From DSWT01 sp049975385 (GTDB taxonomy: Bacteria > Chloroflexota > Anaerolineae > B4-G1 > SLSP01), in assembly GCA_049975385.1 (NCBI GenBank), contig JBNGDO010000092.1, forward strand, positions 1 through 20,280: 20,280 nt of DNA, written 5' to 3'. The position numbers and the translations under genes are program-made. Shown here in pieces: positions 6,883 through 14,056 of the stretch. Every line of letters starts with the position of its first letter. Positions within the stretch are counted from its first letter, which is position 1. The notes beneath the pieces were generated by a model that did no database searches, was not told the origin of the DNA, and saw only the letters and a list, made by a program, of their open reading frames with translations.

Positions 6883-6910
6883 GTCTACTTTTTACTGCCT
6901 ACCGTCTACC
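6883..6910. repeat. Heptamer array GTCTACN x4 forming the binding-protein 3' end
   Basis: GTCTACT, TTTTACT, GCCTACC, GTCTACC. On the minus strand it encodes the last residues (VDGRQ) of the binding protein and supplies its TAA stop (6892-6894). Confidence 0.85.
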
Positions 6911-7830
6911 GAATCCTCGTATGCCGGTGTAGTCGTCAGTCGCCCGGTAGCTTTGAGCCAGGTGACGGCGTCGGCGAATTGGCTCTCGGTGGGAACGGCG
7001 CTGGCGGGATAGTCGGGCAGTGTGTATGAACCGGCTAATGGGGCGGGAACCAACCCCTTCTCGGTAAGGAGAGCGCTCCAGTGGTTTTTGTCGATGTTGA
7101 TCGCAGCGCTGGCCTCATTGATGGCGGCGAGAAAGGCGCGCACGGTCTGCGGTTCTTGGTCGATCACCTCCTTGCGGAAGGCGTACACGCTGCAACTGAT
7201 CTCCGGGTGAGCGGTATCGTCGGCGATTACGACTGCACCTTGCTGCATCGCCAGCGAGGCCAGTGGCTCCGGCAGCGTCGCCGCGCGCAATTCCCCCGCG
7301 CCGAGCAGTGCCATCCGGTCCGGGATCTTGGGGACGGCCAACGTGGTGATTTCATCTGTCGGTAGTCTTTCGGCCTCCAACAATCGGTGCGTCACATACT
7401 CGATGACCGTGCCCTCCGAGACGCCGATTTGGACGCCACGTAAGTCCCCCACCGTGGCAATATCGGACTGCGCCGCCGCCAGGACACGAAACTGCGCGAA
7501 GTCTGCCGTGGGAACCATCGCATAACGCACGGCGACGACCTGCGTCGCGTCGCGGTTGTAAAGCGCCAGCGCGACCAAATCGGTGATGAAACCATCAATC
7601 TGCCCAGCCTGCAACAATTGATCGCGTTCGGCGGCTGACGCGGCAGGAATCAGTTCGACCTCGACTTCTTGCGCGGCAAAATACCCCTCGGCTTCAGCGA
7701 CGTATAGCGGCAGCGTGTCGAGAATCGGCAACACCGCGATGCGCAGCGCGCCCGCTTCCTGCTTGCGGCATCCGGTCACCACAACCGCGCCGAGGCAGAG
7801 CGCCAGCAACACAACTTCTAGTCTTCGCAC
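6892..7830 (-). CDS. ABC transporter substrate-binding lipoprotein, NMT1/SsuA-like
   Basis: 312 residues from a GTG at 7830. The start is decided by a perfect AAGGAG (7836-7841) 5 bases upstream; the longer frame from 7887 would translate a heptamer array. A signal peptide with a lipobox VTGC puts the lipidated Cys at residue 21, so the mature protein is tethered outside the membrane. The body is a type II binding-protein fold of the NitT/TauT group: LRIAVLPILDTLPLYVAEAEGYF at its start, then a hinge-like GDLRGVQIGVSEGTVIEYV and IPDRMALLGAGELRAATLPEP. It feeds the permease and ATPase encoded downstream. Its last residues VDGRQ and stop come from an array, as in the permease. The ligand cannot be read from sequence; thiamine-precursor and sulfonate binders belong to the same superfamily. 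Confidence 0.9.
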   Translation of the reverse strand: MRRLEVVLLALCLGAVVVTGCRKQEAGALRIAVLPILDTLPLYVAEAEGYFAAQEVEVELIPAASAAERDQLLQAGQIDGFITDLVALALYNRDATQVVAVRYAMVPTADFAQFRVLAAAQSDIATVGDLRGVQIGVSEGTVIEYVTHRLLEAERLPTDEITTLAVPKIPDRMALLGAGELRAATLPEPLASLAMQQGAVVIADDTAHPEISCSVYAFRKEVIDQEPQTVRAFLAAINEASAAINIDKNHWSALLTEKGLVPAPLAGSYTLPDYPASAVPTESQFADAVTWLKATGRLTTTPAYEDSVDGRQ

Positions 7831-7835
7831 AATAA

Positions 7836-7841
7836 CTCCTT
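7836..7841 (-). promoter_or_regulatory. Ribosome-binding site deciding a GTG start
   Basis: AAGGAG on the minus strand, 5 bases before the GTG at 7830 of the binding lipoprotein. It rules out the longer reading whose extra residues are array-encoded. Confidence 0.85.
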
Positions 7842-7845
7842 GTTG

Positions 7846-7873
7846 GTAATCCGTAATCGGTAATTGGTAATCA
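7846..7873. repeat. Heptamer array GTAATCN x4
   Basis: GTAATCC, GTAATCG, GTAATTG, GTAATCA in exact 7-base phase, starting 4 bases beyond the ribosome-binding site of the binding-protein gene. Confidence 0.9.
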
Positions 7874-7892
7874 GGGGGCTGGACCATTCCTG

Positions 7893-7948
7893 AGTACCCA
7901 GTTACCAGTTACTCATCACCAGTTACCAATCCCCAATCCCCGATTACC
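7893..7948. repeat. Eight in-phase degenerate heptamers (AGTTACC / AATCCCC)
   Basis: AGTACCC, AGTTACC, AGTTACT, CATCACC, AGTTACC, AATCCCC, AATCCCC, GATTACC: eight consecutive 7-base units. The block ends one base before the stop codon of the histidine phosphatase. It shares a core with the GTAATCN array on the opposite strand (GGTAAT / ATTACC), so the two face each other. Confidence 0.85.
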
Positions 7949-7949
7949 T

Positions 7950-8612
7950 CTACTTGGGCGAAACGCCGCCATCCGCCAGGTCATCGCCGTAAGGTCGACG
8001 GTACGTGATTGCTGTGGGGCGCTCGTCCGCACCCGGCGCGTAAGTCAACGTCATCAACGAGGCCGGTGCAGGATAATCTTCCGCCAGGCCGTGTTTGTTC
8101 AGCGTGTGCTTGTTTGCAGGGATCAGGTCGACGCCGAAAGCCCACAGTGCGGTGAAGGCGATCACGTCTCCGTGACTCATGGCGACGACGTGCTGCCCGG
8201 TGTAGTCGCGCCGCACCTGCGCCAGGAACTCGCGCGAACGGGCGACAACGTCCGCCGGTTGGTCGAAGGCTGGATCGACATCGCTGTACAAGTCCCAGTT
8301 GCGTGACAACATCGCCATCAACGGCTGCCCCTCGAAGAAAAAGCGCACCTCGTTGATCAACTCGGATGTGTACAAGGGAACTTCAGGGCGCTCGGCCAGC
8401 AGGATTTGTGCTGTCTGTTGTGCGCGCAGCAGCGGACTGCTAAAGATTGCTGCCAGCGGCACGTCGCGCAAGGCCTCGGCTGCTGCCTGCGCCTGTTGCT
8501 CGCCCAATTCACTCAGCGGAAATCCCGGCAATCGTCCATATACAACTTTCTCTGGATTGTAAACCTGCCCGTGTCGAACGAAAGTGATTTGTGTGTGTGT
8601 AGATTGATGCAC
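7950..8612 (-). CDS. Histidine phosphatase family protein (phosphoglycerate-mutase-like)
   Basis: 220 residues. The family signature RHG is at 13-15 (phospho-accepting His14), with the second Arg in SSPLLRAQQT (Arg63), a catalytic acid candidate in ELINEVRFFFEG (Glu84/Glu88), and the second His in MSHGDVI (His147). The family includes phosphoglycerate mutases, CobC-type and broad phosphatases. Size and motifs suit a small-molecule phosphatase. A GTG start at 8612 with AGGAG (8623-8627) 10 bases upstream fits the N-terminus. It lies between the UbiA-type gene and the binding-protein gene on the same strand. The substrate is unknown; a link to isoprenoid or flavin phosphates of the quinone pathway would be a guess. 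Confidence 0.9.
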   Translation of the reverse strand: MHQSTHTQITFVRHGQVYNPEKVVYGRLPGFPLSELGEQQAQAAAEALRDVPLAAIFSSPLLRAQQTAQILLAERPEVPLYTSELINEVRFFFEGQPLMAMLSRNWDLYSDVDPAFDQPADVVARSREFLAQVRRDYTGQHVVAMSHGDVIAFTALWAFGVDLIPANKHTLNKHGLAEDYPAPASLMTLTYAPGADERPTAITYRRPYGDDLADGGVSPK

Positions 8613-8632
8613 TATGATTGTTCTCCTCTAAA

Positions 8633-8695
8633 CCACGAATCTACACGAATTTTCACAAATAGAAAACATTAGTGTGAATTCGTGAAGATTCGTGG
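8633..8695. repeat. 10-bp periodic repeat arranged as an inverted pair
   Basis: CACGAATNNN units with 10-bp period at 8634-8653 (third copy decayed) face their complements at 8677-8695. The two 19-base arms (8633-8651 and 8677-8695) match at 18 of 19 positions and enclose a 25-base AT-rich centre, so the transcript could form a strong hairpin between the UbiA-type and phosphatase genes. Confidence 0.85.
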
Positions 8696-8709
8696 TGAAA
8701 ATTTGCCCT

Positions 8710-8736
8710 GTCCGTTAAAATCCGTTCAATCCGTTG
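8710..8736. repeat. 9-bp array AATCCGTTN x3 forming the UbiA 3' end
   Basis: GTCCGTTAA, AATCCGTTC, AATCCGTTG. On the minus strand it is read as the last residues NGLNGF of the UbiA-type protein and gives its TAA stop (8715-8717). A related 9-bp array is at 16078-16103. Confidence 0.85.
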
Positions 8737-9599
8737 ACCAAAACGAGCGCCCCCATCACGCCTGCCAACAACGTCACACTGATATAACTGTTGATGTTGA
8801 AAAACGCCACGTTGACCCGCGAAAGATCATCTGGGCGCACCAGACTGTGTTCGTAGGCGAGCAACCCGGCGACGACGGCCAGCGCGAGCCAGTACGGCCA
8901 GCCCAAGACGAGCGTTTGCCCCAAGACGACGAGCAACGTGATCGTGGCGACGTGGCACAGCGACGAAATCGCGAGCGCGTTGGCGATGCCGAACCGCGCG
9001 GGGATCGCGTGCAATCCCGTCTCGCGATCGGCCTCGACATCTTGACAGGCGTAGATGATGTCGAACCCGCCGATCCACAGGGTAACGACGCCCAGCAATA
9101 CCCACGCCGGAACGTCATCCGCCGTAAACAGCGAACCGCGCACCGCCACCCACGCGCCCACTGGCGCCAGGCCGTCCGTGAAGCCGAGGATGAAGTGTGA
9201 GAGCCACGTGAAGCGTTTGGTGAAGGCATAGCCCACCAGGAAGAGCAGCGCGCCCGGCAGCAAGGTCAACGGCAGCGGTCCTAATTGCCACGCCGCCAGG
9301 CCCAACACCAATCCAGAAATCATCGTCCCCACCCAGGCCGTCGAAAGCGCGATGCGCCCGGTCACGAGAGGCCGGTTCGCCGTGCGGGGATTCCGCGCGT
9401 CGAGCGCCCGGTCGGCGATGCGGTTTACGCCCATGGCCAGCGTTCGCGCCGCCGCCATCGCCACGGTGATCCAGACGAACTGCCGCCACGTCGGCCACCC
9501 GCCAGCCGCCAGGAGCATCCCCACGTAGGCAAAAGGCAGCGCGAAGATGGTGTGCTCGAATTTGATCAGTTCCAGGAAATCGCGGACTTTGCTGAACAT
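8715..9599 (-). CDS. ubiA: UbiA-family prenyltransferase (probable menaquinone pathway)
   Basis: 294 residues, usual length, with 8-9 membrane segments. Both Asp-rich motifs that bind the prenyl diphosphate through Mg2+ are present: NRIADRALDARNPRTANRPL (59-78; Asn59, Asp63, Asp67) and DIIYACQDVEADRETGLHAIP (180-200; Asp180, Asp187, Asp191). The enzyme attaches a polyprenyl chain to an aromatic acid. UbiD at 1885-3354 on the same strand would remove the carboxyl group. In a likely menaquinone-using organism this suggests the MqnP-type step, though 4-hydroxybenzoate-type use cannot be excluded from sequence. An extended -10 (TGGTATAAT) lies 6 bases before the ATG, so the transcript may be leaderless. 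The last residues NGLNGF come from a 9-bp array. Confidence 0.92.
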   Translation of the reverse strand: MFSKVRDFLELIKFEHTIFALPFAYVGMLLAAGGWPTWRQFVWITVAMAAARTLAMGVNRIADRALDARNPRTANRPLVTGRIALSTAWVGTMISGLVLGLAAWQLGPLPLTLLPGALLFLVGYAFTKRFTWLSHFILGFTDGLAPVGAWVAVRGSLFTADDVPAWVLLGVVTLWIGGFDIIYACQDVEADRETGLHAIPARFGIANALAISSLCHVATITLLVVLGQTLVLGWPYWLALAVVAGLLAYEHSLVRPDDLSRVNVAFFNINSYISVTLLAGVMGALVLVNGLNGF

Positions 9600-9605
9600 A
9601 GCGAA

Positions 9606-9614
9606 ATTATACCA
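9606..9614 (-). promoter_or_regulatory. Extended -10 promoter, near-leaderless, for the UbiA-type gene
   Basis: TGGTATAAT on the minus strand, ending 6 bases before the ATG at 9599. Transcription would start at or next to the start codon. No convincing -35 is seen; that zone is occupied by a heptamer array (9622-9656). Confidence 0.65.
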
Positions 9615-9621
9615 CGGTATC

Positions 9622-9656
9622 TCAGCTATTAGTCATCAGCTTTCAGCTATCAGCAA
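9622..9656. repeat. Heptamer array TCAGCNN x5
   Basis: TCAGCTA, TTAGTCA, TCAGCTT, TCAGCTA, TCAGCAA. It faces the complementary GCTGANN array at 9699-9726; TCAGCTTTCAGC can pair with GCTGAAGGCTGA at 11 of 12 positions. It lies between divergent promoters. Confidence 0.85.
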
Positions 9657-9666
9657 AAAGGGCCCA

Positions 9667-9685
9667 ACGTGTTGTTGACGTGTTG
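9667..9685. promoter_or_regulatory. Direct repeat ACGTGTTG, 11-bp spacing, possible operator
   Basis: ACGTGTTG at 9667-9674 and again at 9678-9685, start to start 11 bases, about one helical turn. It lies in the non-array core between the divergent UbiA-type and ligase genes. Position is the only functional hint. Confidence 0.25.
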
Positions 9686-9698
9686 GCGGAACGCTAAA

Positions 9699-9726
9699 GC
9701 TGAAGGCTGAGGGCTGACTGCTGATT
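9699..9726. repeat. Heptamer array GCTGANN x4
   Basis: GCTGAAG, GCTGAGG, GCTGACT, GCTGATT in exact phase; inverted partner of 9622-9656. The same family returns before the GT39 gene at 18603-18630. Confidence 0.9.
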
Positions 9727-9753
9727 GCTTATTTCCGTTTCACGCATCTTGTA

Positions 9754-9759
9754 TATAAT
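9754..9759 (+). promoter_or_regulatory. TATAAT -10 box 7 bases before the ligase ATG
   Basis: TATAATCCCCACTATG: the -10 is perfect and the ATG at 9767 begins 7 bases later, so the transcript is probably leaderless. The MurJ gene has the same arrangement and nearly the same bases. No clear -35. Confidence 0.65.
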
Positions 9760-9766
9760 CCCCACT

Positions 9767-12700
9767 ATGAACCGTAAACCGTTGCTTATTTTCGTGTGTG
9801 GATTACTCCTCATCGCTGCGGCCGTGCTCAGCGCTGTGCAACTTTCCGCGCGGCGGCAGTTCCTCACCCGTGGCTGGGAGCCCGGCTTCCCCACGCCGCT
9901 GGCCGATACCGAGCTGCCGCGTGGATGCGTCAACGCCGCATTGGAGCAGTACGACGCCGGTCGCTTGACGTGGGCGCTGGACACGATTGCTGACGGCGGT
10001 TTTGCCTGGGTGCGCCAGCGCTTTGCCTGGGCCGACATCGAACCCGCGCCGGGCGAGTTCCATTGGGAGACGTGGGACGCGCTCGTGGGCGAGGCTGGCG
10101 CGCGTGACCTGCGCCTGATCGCCGTCCTCGATACCGTGCCCGCGTGGGCCGGGATGCCGCCCGACCCCGTTGCGTTCGCACGGTTTGCGGGGACATTCGC
10201 CGCCCGTTACGGTGACGCACTCACCTATTACCAAATCTGGCACAATCCTAACCTCGGCGATGCTTGGGGAGGCTACGCCGACGCCTATGCCTACACGGCC
10301 CTGCTCGCGAATGCGGCAGACGCGATCCGCACAGCGGATGCCGACGCGCGCATCGTGCTGGGCAGCCTCGCCCCCACCGTCGAAACGGGCGAGCGCAACT
10401 ACGCCGAGGATGTTTTCCTGGAGATCCTGTACGCGGCGGGCGCACAGCCGTACTTCGATGTGGTCGCCGCACAGCCCTACGGTTTTTTCACCAGCCCGGA
10501 GGATCGCGCGGTAGGGCGCGATGTTATTACCTTTTCGCGTGCGGTCTTGATCCGCGAGGCATTGGAGGCGCACGGGGATGGGAGTAAGGCTGTGTGGATC
10601 AGCGACTTCGGCTGGAACAGCAAGCCCTCTGGCTGGCCTGGCCCTGCATCGATCTGGGGCAGCGTGGATGAAACGACGCAGGCGGACTATACCGTCGCGG
10701 CGCTGGCACGCGCGGAGCGCGAGTGGCCGTGGATGGGCGTGATGTGCGTCAACGGCTTCCAGCCGCGCCCGGAAAGTGCCTCCGGGGCCGTGCCCGACGC
10801 CGAAGAGCATTGGGGTTTCGCGCTGGTGGGGCCGAATGGGGCGCTACGTCCGGTCTACACGGCGCTGCGCGACTGGAACGCCCGCCCGCGTGTGGCGACG
10901 CCCGGCGGTTACGTTGCCAGTACGTCGTTGGCGGACTTCGAGGGCACGTGGACGCTTGGCCCTCAGGGGGCTGACATCGGCCAGAACGGCGACCGCGTAA
11001 CGCTGGCGTTCGAAGGCACGGGCGTCGCGCTGACGGTGCGGCGCGGGCCGTACCGCGCCTTCTTGTTCGTCACCGTCGATGGCGAACCGGCTCCCGCGCT
11101 TCCCCGCGACCGTGATGGGCGCGCCTACGTCGTCCTCTACGATCCCTTGGCCGCCGTGGCGACCGTCCCCTTGGCGGAGAACCTACCCTACGGGCGGCAT
11201 ACCGTCGAAGTGATCGCTGAGCGGGGGTGGGGCCAGTGGGCGTTGGTCGATTGGCGCGTGGCGAACCAGCCGGACACAACCGCGGACACGTGGCGCTACG
11301 TGGCGCTGGCGCTGCTTGGCCTCGGCGGGCTGATTTTGGCGATCTTTGCTGGGCGGCGCGTGGCGTGGGGGCGTCTGGGGCAGGGGGTTGCCAAAGCCTG
11401 GTGCTGGCTGCGTAAGGGTGGACAGGTGGTGCTGACAGCGACATTGAGCGCGATCTACCTCTTCGCCGCGTGGCAGGTGATGATGGGCCAGGGCGTCTTT
11501 CGCCGTCTGGGCGATGGCGGCGAGCAGGTTGCGTTGCTGCTGGCGGCGGGATTGTATTACTTCTCGCCGTGGATGGTGCTGACGATTGGCGCGGGCGCGG
11601 TGGTGTCGTTTATCGTCTTTATGCGACCGGCGCTTGGACTGGCGCTTACGATGTTTGCCGCGCCGCTGTATATGCACCCGCTGTCGTTGCTCGGTAAATC
11701 GTTTTCACTGGCGGAACTGCTGTTGCTGCCCACACTTGCGGGTGGTTTTGTCCAGGTTGTGGGGCTGTGGAAGAACGGCAAGCGCCCGCGTATTCCGCGC
11801 CGTCAGGTGATGTGGATGGGCGCTTTCGTCGTCGTGGCGGTGCTCTCGACGCTCTTCGCCCAACACCGGCACGAGGCCCTGCGCGAGTTGCGCCTGGTCA
11901 TCCTCGAACCGGTGCTGTTCTACCTGGCGCTGATCGCCCTGCCGATGGAGAAGCACGAGCAGCAGCGTATTATCGACGCTTTCGTGTGCAGCGCGGTGAT
12001 GGTGGCGCTTGTGGGGCTGGTGCAGTATTTCCTCCTGGGCGACGTGATCACGGCGGAGGGCGGGATGCGGCGGCTGCGCAGCATTTACGGTTCGCCCAAC
12101 AACGTGGGGCTGTACCTGGGCCGGGCGCTGCCGCTGATGCTCGCGGTGGTGTTCTTTGGTGGGGATTCTGCATACCCGCCCCCGGGGACGGGGGCGGTGA
12201 GCAATAAAACAGGGGCGCTGAGCAATAAAACAGGGGCGGCGAGCAAAGGATGGGCGTTCCTGCGCGATTTATTCGGTTCGCGGAGACGCCTGCTGTACGC
12301 GCTGGCGTGCGCGCCGGTTGGAGCGGCCTTGCTGCTGAGTCTTTCTCGCGGCGCGATTGTCCTGGGCATTCCGGCGGCGCTGCTGCTTTTGGGCATCCTC
12401 GGCGGGCCGCGCTGGCGACGCGTAACGGTCGTCGTCTTGCTGATCGGCGTCGTCGCGTTGATCCCGCTGCTGCGCACGCCGCGCTTTGCCGGGATGTTCG
12501 ATCCGAGCGGGGGCACGACGGGCTTCCGGCTGTCGCTGTGGCACAGCGCGTGGGGGATGATCTGCGATTATCCCCTTCTGGGTGTGGGGCCGGACAACTT
12601 CCTCTACGCCTATCGCACCCGCTACGTTTTACCGACGGCGTGGGAGGAGTTCAACCTGGCGCACCCGCATAACGTCGTGATGGATTTCGCGTCGCGGCTT

Positions 12701-12943
12701 GGTGTTTGGGGGCTGCTGGTGTTTGTGGGGTTGCAGGTTTCGTTCTGGCGAAAGGCGTGGCCTCTGCGCGGCGATGCGCGTCCAGAGACACGGGCGTTGG
12801 CGCTAGGGATTATGGCGTCGATGGCCGATTTCCTGGCGCACGGGTTGGTGGACGCGTCTTACTTCGTGATCGATCTGGCGTTCGCCTTTTGCTTCTCGCT
12901 GGCGCTGGTCGTGTGGCTGGAACGTAACCCTCGCGAAAGCTAG
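9767..12943 (+). CDS. Glycosidase-like pseudoenzyme fused to O-antigen-ligase-type membrane protein
   Basis: 1058 residues from the ATG at 9767. After a signal-anchor (5-25), residues about 55-375 look like a clan GH-A (GH39-like) barrel: WVRQRFAWADIEPAPGEF (81-98) and YYQIWHNPNLGDAW (154-167). The usual Trp-Asn-Glu-Pro is WHNP here, with Asn160 in place of the acid/base Glu. The second site reads WISDFGW (277-283), with Asp280 in place of the nucleophile Glu. Hydrolysis is therefore doubtful and sugar binding more likely. Residues about 380-500 form a beta-rich, probably carbohydrate-binding domain. From about 510 there are 10-12 membrane segments with O-antigen ligase/Wzy-type features: YGSPNNVGLYL (774-784), a large loop with GVGPDNFLYAY (939-949) and AHPHNVVMD (965-973). 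It probably polymerises or transfers a surface glycan. A 21-bp repeat adds a Ser-Asn-Lys-Thr-Gly loop near 808-827. Confidence 0.85.
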   Translation: MNRKPLLIFVCGLLLIAAAVLSAVQLSARRQFLTRGWEPGFPTPLADTELPRGCVNAALEQYDAGRLTWALDTIADGGFAWVRQRFAWADIEPAPGEFHWETWDALVGEAGARDLRLIAVLDTVPAWAGMPPDPVAFARFAGTFAARYGDALTYYQIWHNPNLGDAWGGYADAYAYTALLANAADAIRTADADARIVLGSLAPTVETGERNYAEDVFLEILYAAGAQPYFDVVAAQPYGFFTSPEDRAVGRDVITFSRAVLIREALEAHGDGSKAVWISDFGWNSKPSGWPGPASIWGSVDETTQADYTVAALARAEREWPWMGVMCVNGFQPRPESASGAVPDAEEHWGFALVGPNGALRPVYTALRDWNARPRVATPGGYVASTSLADFEGTWTLGPQGADIGQNGDRVTLAFEGTGVALTVRRGPYRAFLFVTVDGEPAPALPRDRDGRAYVVLYDPLAAVATVPLAENLPYGRHTVEVIAERGWGQWALVDWRVANQPDTTADTWRYVALALLGLGGLILAIFAGRRVAWGRLGQGVAKAWCWLRKGGQVVLTATLSAIYLFAAWQVMMGQGVFRRLGDGGEQVALLLAAGLYYFSPWMVLTIGAGAVVSFIVFMRPALGLALTMFAAPLYMHPLSLLGKSFSLAELLLLPTLAGGFVQVVGLWKNGKRPRIPRRQVMWMGAFVVVAVLSTLFAQHRHEALRELRLVILEPVLFYLALIALPMEKHEQQRIIDAFVCSAVMVALVGLVQYFLLGDVITAEGGMRRLRSIYGSPNNVGLYLGRALPLMLAVVFFGGDSAYPPPGTGAVSNKTGALSNKTGAASKGWAFLRDLFGSRRRLLYALACAPVGAALLLSLSRGAIVLGIPAALLLLGILGGPRWRRVTVVVLLIGVVALIPLLRTPRFAGMFDPSGGTTGFRLSLWHSAWGMICDYPLLGVGPDNFLYAYRTRYVLPTAWEEFNLAHPHNVVMDFASRLGVWGLLVFVGLQVSFWRKAWPLRGDARPETRALALGIMASMADFLAHGLVDASYFVIDLAFAFCFSLALVVWLERNPRES
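12199..12249 (+). repeat. 21-bp in-frame tandem repeat inside the ligase gene
   Basis: Two full 21-base copies beginning GAGCAATAAAACAGGGG (12199-12219 and 12220-12240) and a third partial copy (12241-12249). It encodes repeats of SNKTGAL/SNKTGAA in the loop between two membrane segments. The period is a multiple of 3, so frame is kept. Confidence 0.9.
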
Positions 12944-12981
12944 TACAGCGTGGCATAAATCCCTTCTAGTTTATAGCTTCA

Positions 12982-13001
12982 AGGGGATCGCCAGATCCCC
13001 T
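12982..13001. terminator. Short hairpin between convergent genes, possible terminator
   Basis: AGGGGATC, loop GCCA, GATCCCCT: an 8-bp perfect stem between the ligase gene (plus) and the Toast_rack lipoprotein gene (minus). No run of T follows on either strand, so intrinsic termination is uncertain. Confidence 0.4.
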
Positions 13002-13034
13002 CTGAGCATCATTATCTGGGAAGGAACTTGCGCC

Positions 13035-13850
13035 TTACTCCACAACTTCCAACGAGGTCTCACCGATGCCGCTCTGGACACTGATCTCGACGGTGACGGG
13101 GGACACGCCGTAGGCAGCGTTGACGTACACGTTGCCATCGCGTGTGAGGCCTTGCGTGTCGACCGCGCCGATGGCTTTGTTGACGATGACGCGCACGCCG
13201 AGGTCTTTGGGCAGGCGCAGCATCGTCTTGCCAATCCCACCCTGGATGTAGACCTCGACGTCCTGCTCCCAGTCACCGTTCAAGTCCACGATGACGTCGC
13301 CGGCCCCCACATCCAATTCGAGATATTCCAGGCTTTGATTGCCACTCAAATCGATCCTGAAATCTCCCGCGCTCAGTTTGCCGTCAAACCGCGTCACGTT
13401 CAGCTTGCTCAGGTCGATATCGCCGCTGCCTGCACCACACTCGACACGCATATCCAGTGGCGTCTCCTCGTCGAATTTGAGATCCCACGTGTAGCGGATG
13501 TCGCTGCGGATCGAGATTTGGTCGCTGTTCGGCTGGCGGATGTTCAGCCGTCCACTCCCGTCATCGACTGTATAATCGACCTGGGGTTGCCAATCGGCGA
13601 CGTTGTATGTGAAGTTGGCGCGCATCAGCGTATCGGCGCCGCGATTTACCTTGAGTTCGCCGGTGCCCATTTTGATGTACACATGTACTTGTTCGGCGTC
13701 ACCCACTTCTACCGTCTGCGTTTCCTTGTTGAGTTCTCCCACGGTCACAGTATCGATGTTGCTGAAATTCCCAACTGTACAGCCAAGTGAGATGAACAGC
13801 GCCGCGATGATGATGAAAAGTAACGTCAATCGGGTCGGTCTGTTATTCAT
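13035..13850 (-). CDS. Toast_rack / DUF4097-like surface lipoprotein
   Basis: 271 residues. The N-terminus has a hydrophobic segment and a lipobox SLGC (lipidated Cys24), so the protein is exported and anchored. The mature part is a beta-rich repeat fold typical of Toast_rack and adhesin-like (DUF4097) proteins, with recurrent Gly-Asp turns: MGTGELKVNRGAD, DGSGRLNIRQ, CGAGSGDIDLSKLN, DVGAGDVIVDLNGDW, GGIGKTMLRLPKDLGVRV, QSGIGETSLEV. Such domains occur in envelope-stress (LiaF/PspC-like) and cell-surface proteins. No enzymatic function is expected. The ATG at 13850 is chosen because GGAGG (13859-13863) lies 8 bases upstream; an in-frame start at 13892 has no such site. It is a single gene, convergent with the ligase gene and divergent from DUF4230. 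Confidence 0.82.
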   Translation of the reverse strand: MNNRPTRLTLLFIIIAALFISLGCTVGNFSNIDTVTVGELNKETQTVEVGDAEQVHVYIKMGTGELKVNRGADTLMRANFTYNVADWQPQVDYTVDDGSGRLNIRQPNSDQISIRSDIRYTWDLKFDEETPLDMRVECGAGSGDIDLSKLNVTRFDGKLSAGDFRIDLSGNQSLEYLELDVGAGDVIVDLNGDWEQDVEVYIQGGIGKTMLRLPKDLGVRVIVNKAIGAVDTQGLTRDGNVYVNAAYGVSPVTVEISVQSGIGETSLEVVE

Positions 13851-13858
13851 ACGAATTG

Positions 13859-13863
13859 CCTCC
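13859..13863 (-). promoter_or_regulatory. Ribosome-binding site deciding the lipoprotein start
   Basis: GGAGG on the minus strand, 8 bases before the ATG at 13850. The rest of the 282-base divergent gap (13851-14132) holds no array, unlike most other gaps, and no convincing minus-strand promoter: TTGACT and TATACT occur but 21 bases apart. Confidence 0.75.
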
Positions 13864-14056
13864 AAAATGGTTGACGAATTAAAAGGATGCAATGGGTTTT
13901 GTTCCCATTTTTCGCCAAAACCATTGTTAAGATTTAGACTCCAGCCGAAAACTGTGTCTGTAAGCGTTTCTGGTGCGTAAACGGCGAATTTCCGGATAGA
14001 CTTTTAGTATAGAGTAATACGAACAGGGGCGGAGTCAAGTTGCGATTGCGCTCGTG

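Noticed and set aside
6767..6910. Clustered repeats as a CRISPR array
   Set aside because: Units are 7-8 bp, contiguous and degenerate, with no spacers of 30 or so bases and no cas genes nearby.
6892..7830. Binding protein as MqnA/MqnD of the futalosine pathway (same fold, near UbiA/UbiD)
   Set aside because: A clear signal peptide and lipobox (VTGC) and the neighbouring permease and ATPase show a transporter lipoprotein, not a cytoplasmic enzyme.
7831..7887. Longer N-terminus of the binding protein from 7887
   Set aside because: The extra residues are array-encoded, and a perfect AAGGAG sits 5 bases before the GTG at 7830.
9803..10810. Long minus-strand open frame opposite the ligase gene
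   Set aside because: It is a shadow of the GC-rich ligase gene: its product is Arg/Ala-rich without recognisable motifs, while the plus frame carries clear domains. Similar shadows opposite MurJ (16991-17863) and UbiD were rejected for the same reason.
13891..13909. Hairpin AATGGG / CCCATT followed by T residues as a terminator
   Set aside because: Only six pairs with a 7-base loop, and it lies in the leader of the minus-strand lipoprotein, with no plus-strand gene ending there.
14003..14040. TTGACT and TATACT on the minus strand as promoter of the Toast_rack lipoprotein
   Set aside because: The two boxes are 21 bases apart, too far for a normal sigma70 promoter; no better pair was found.
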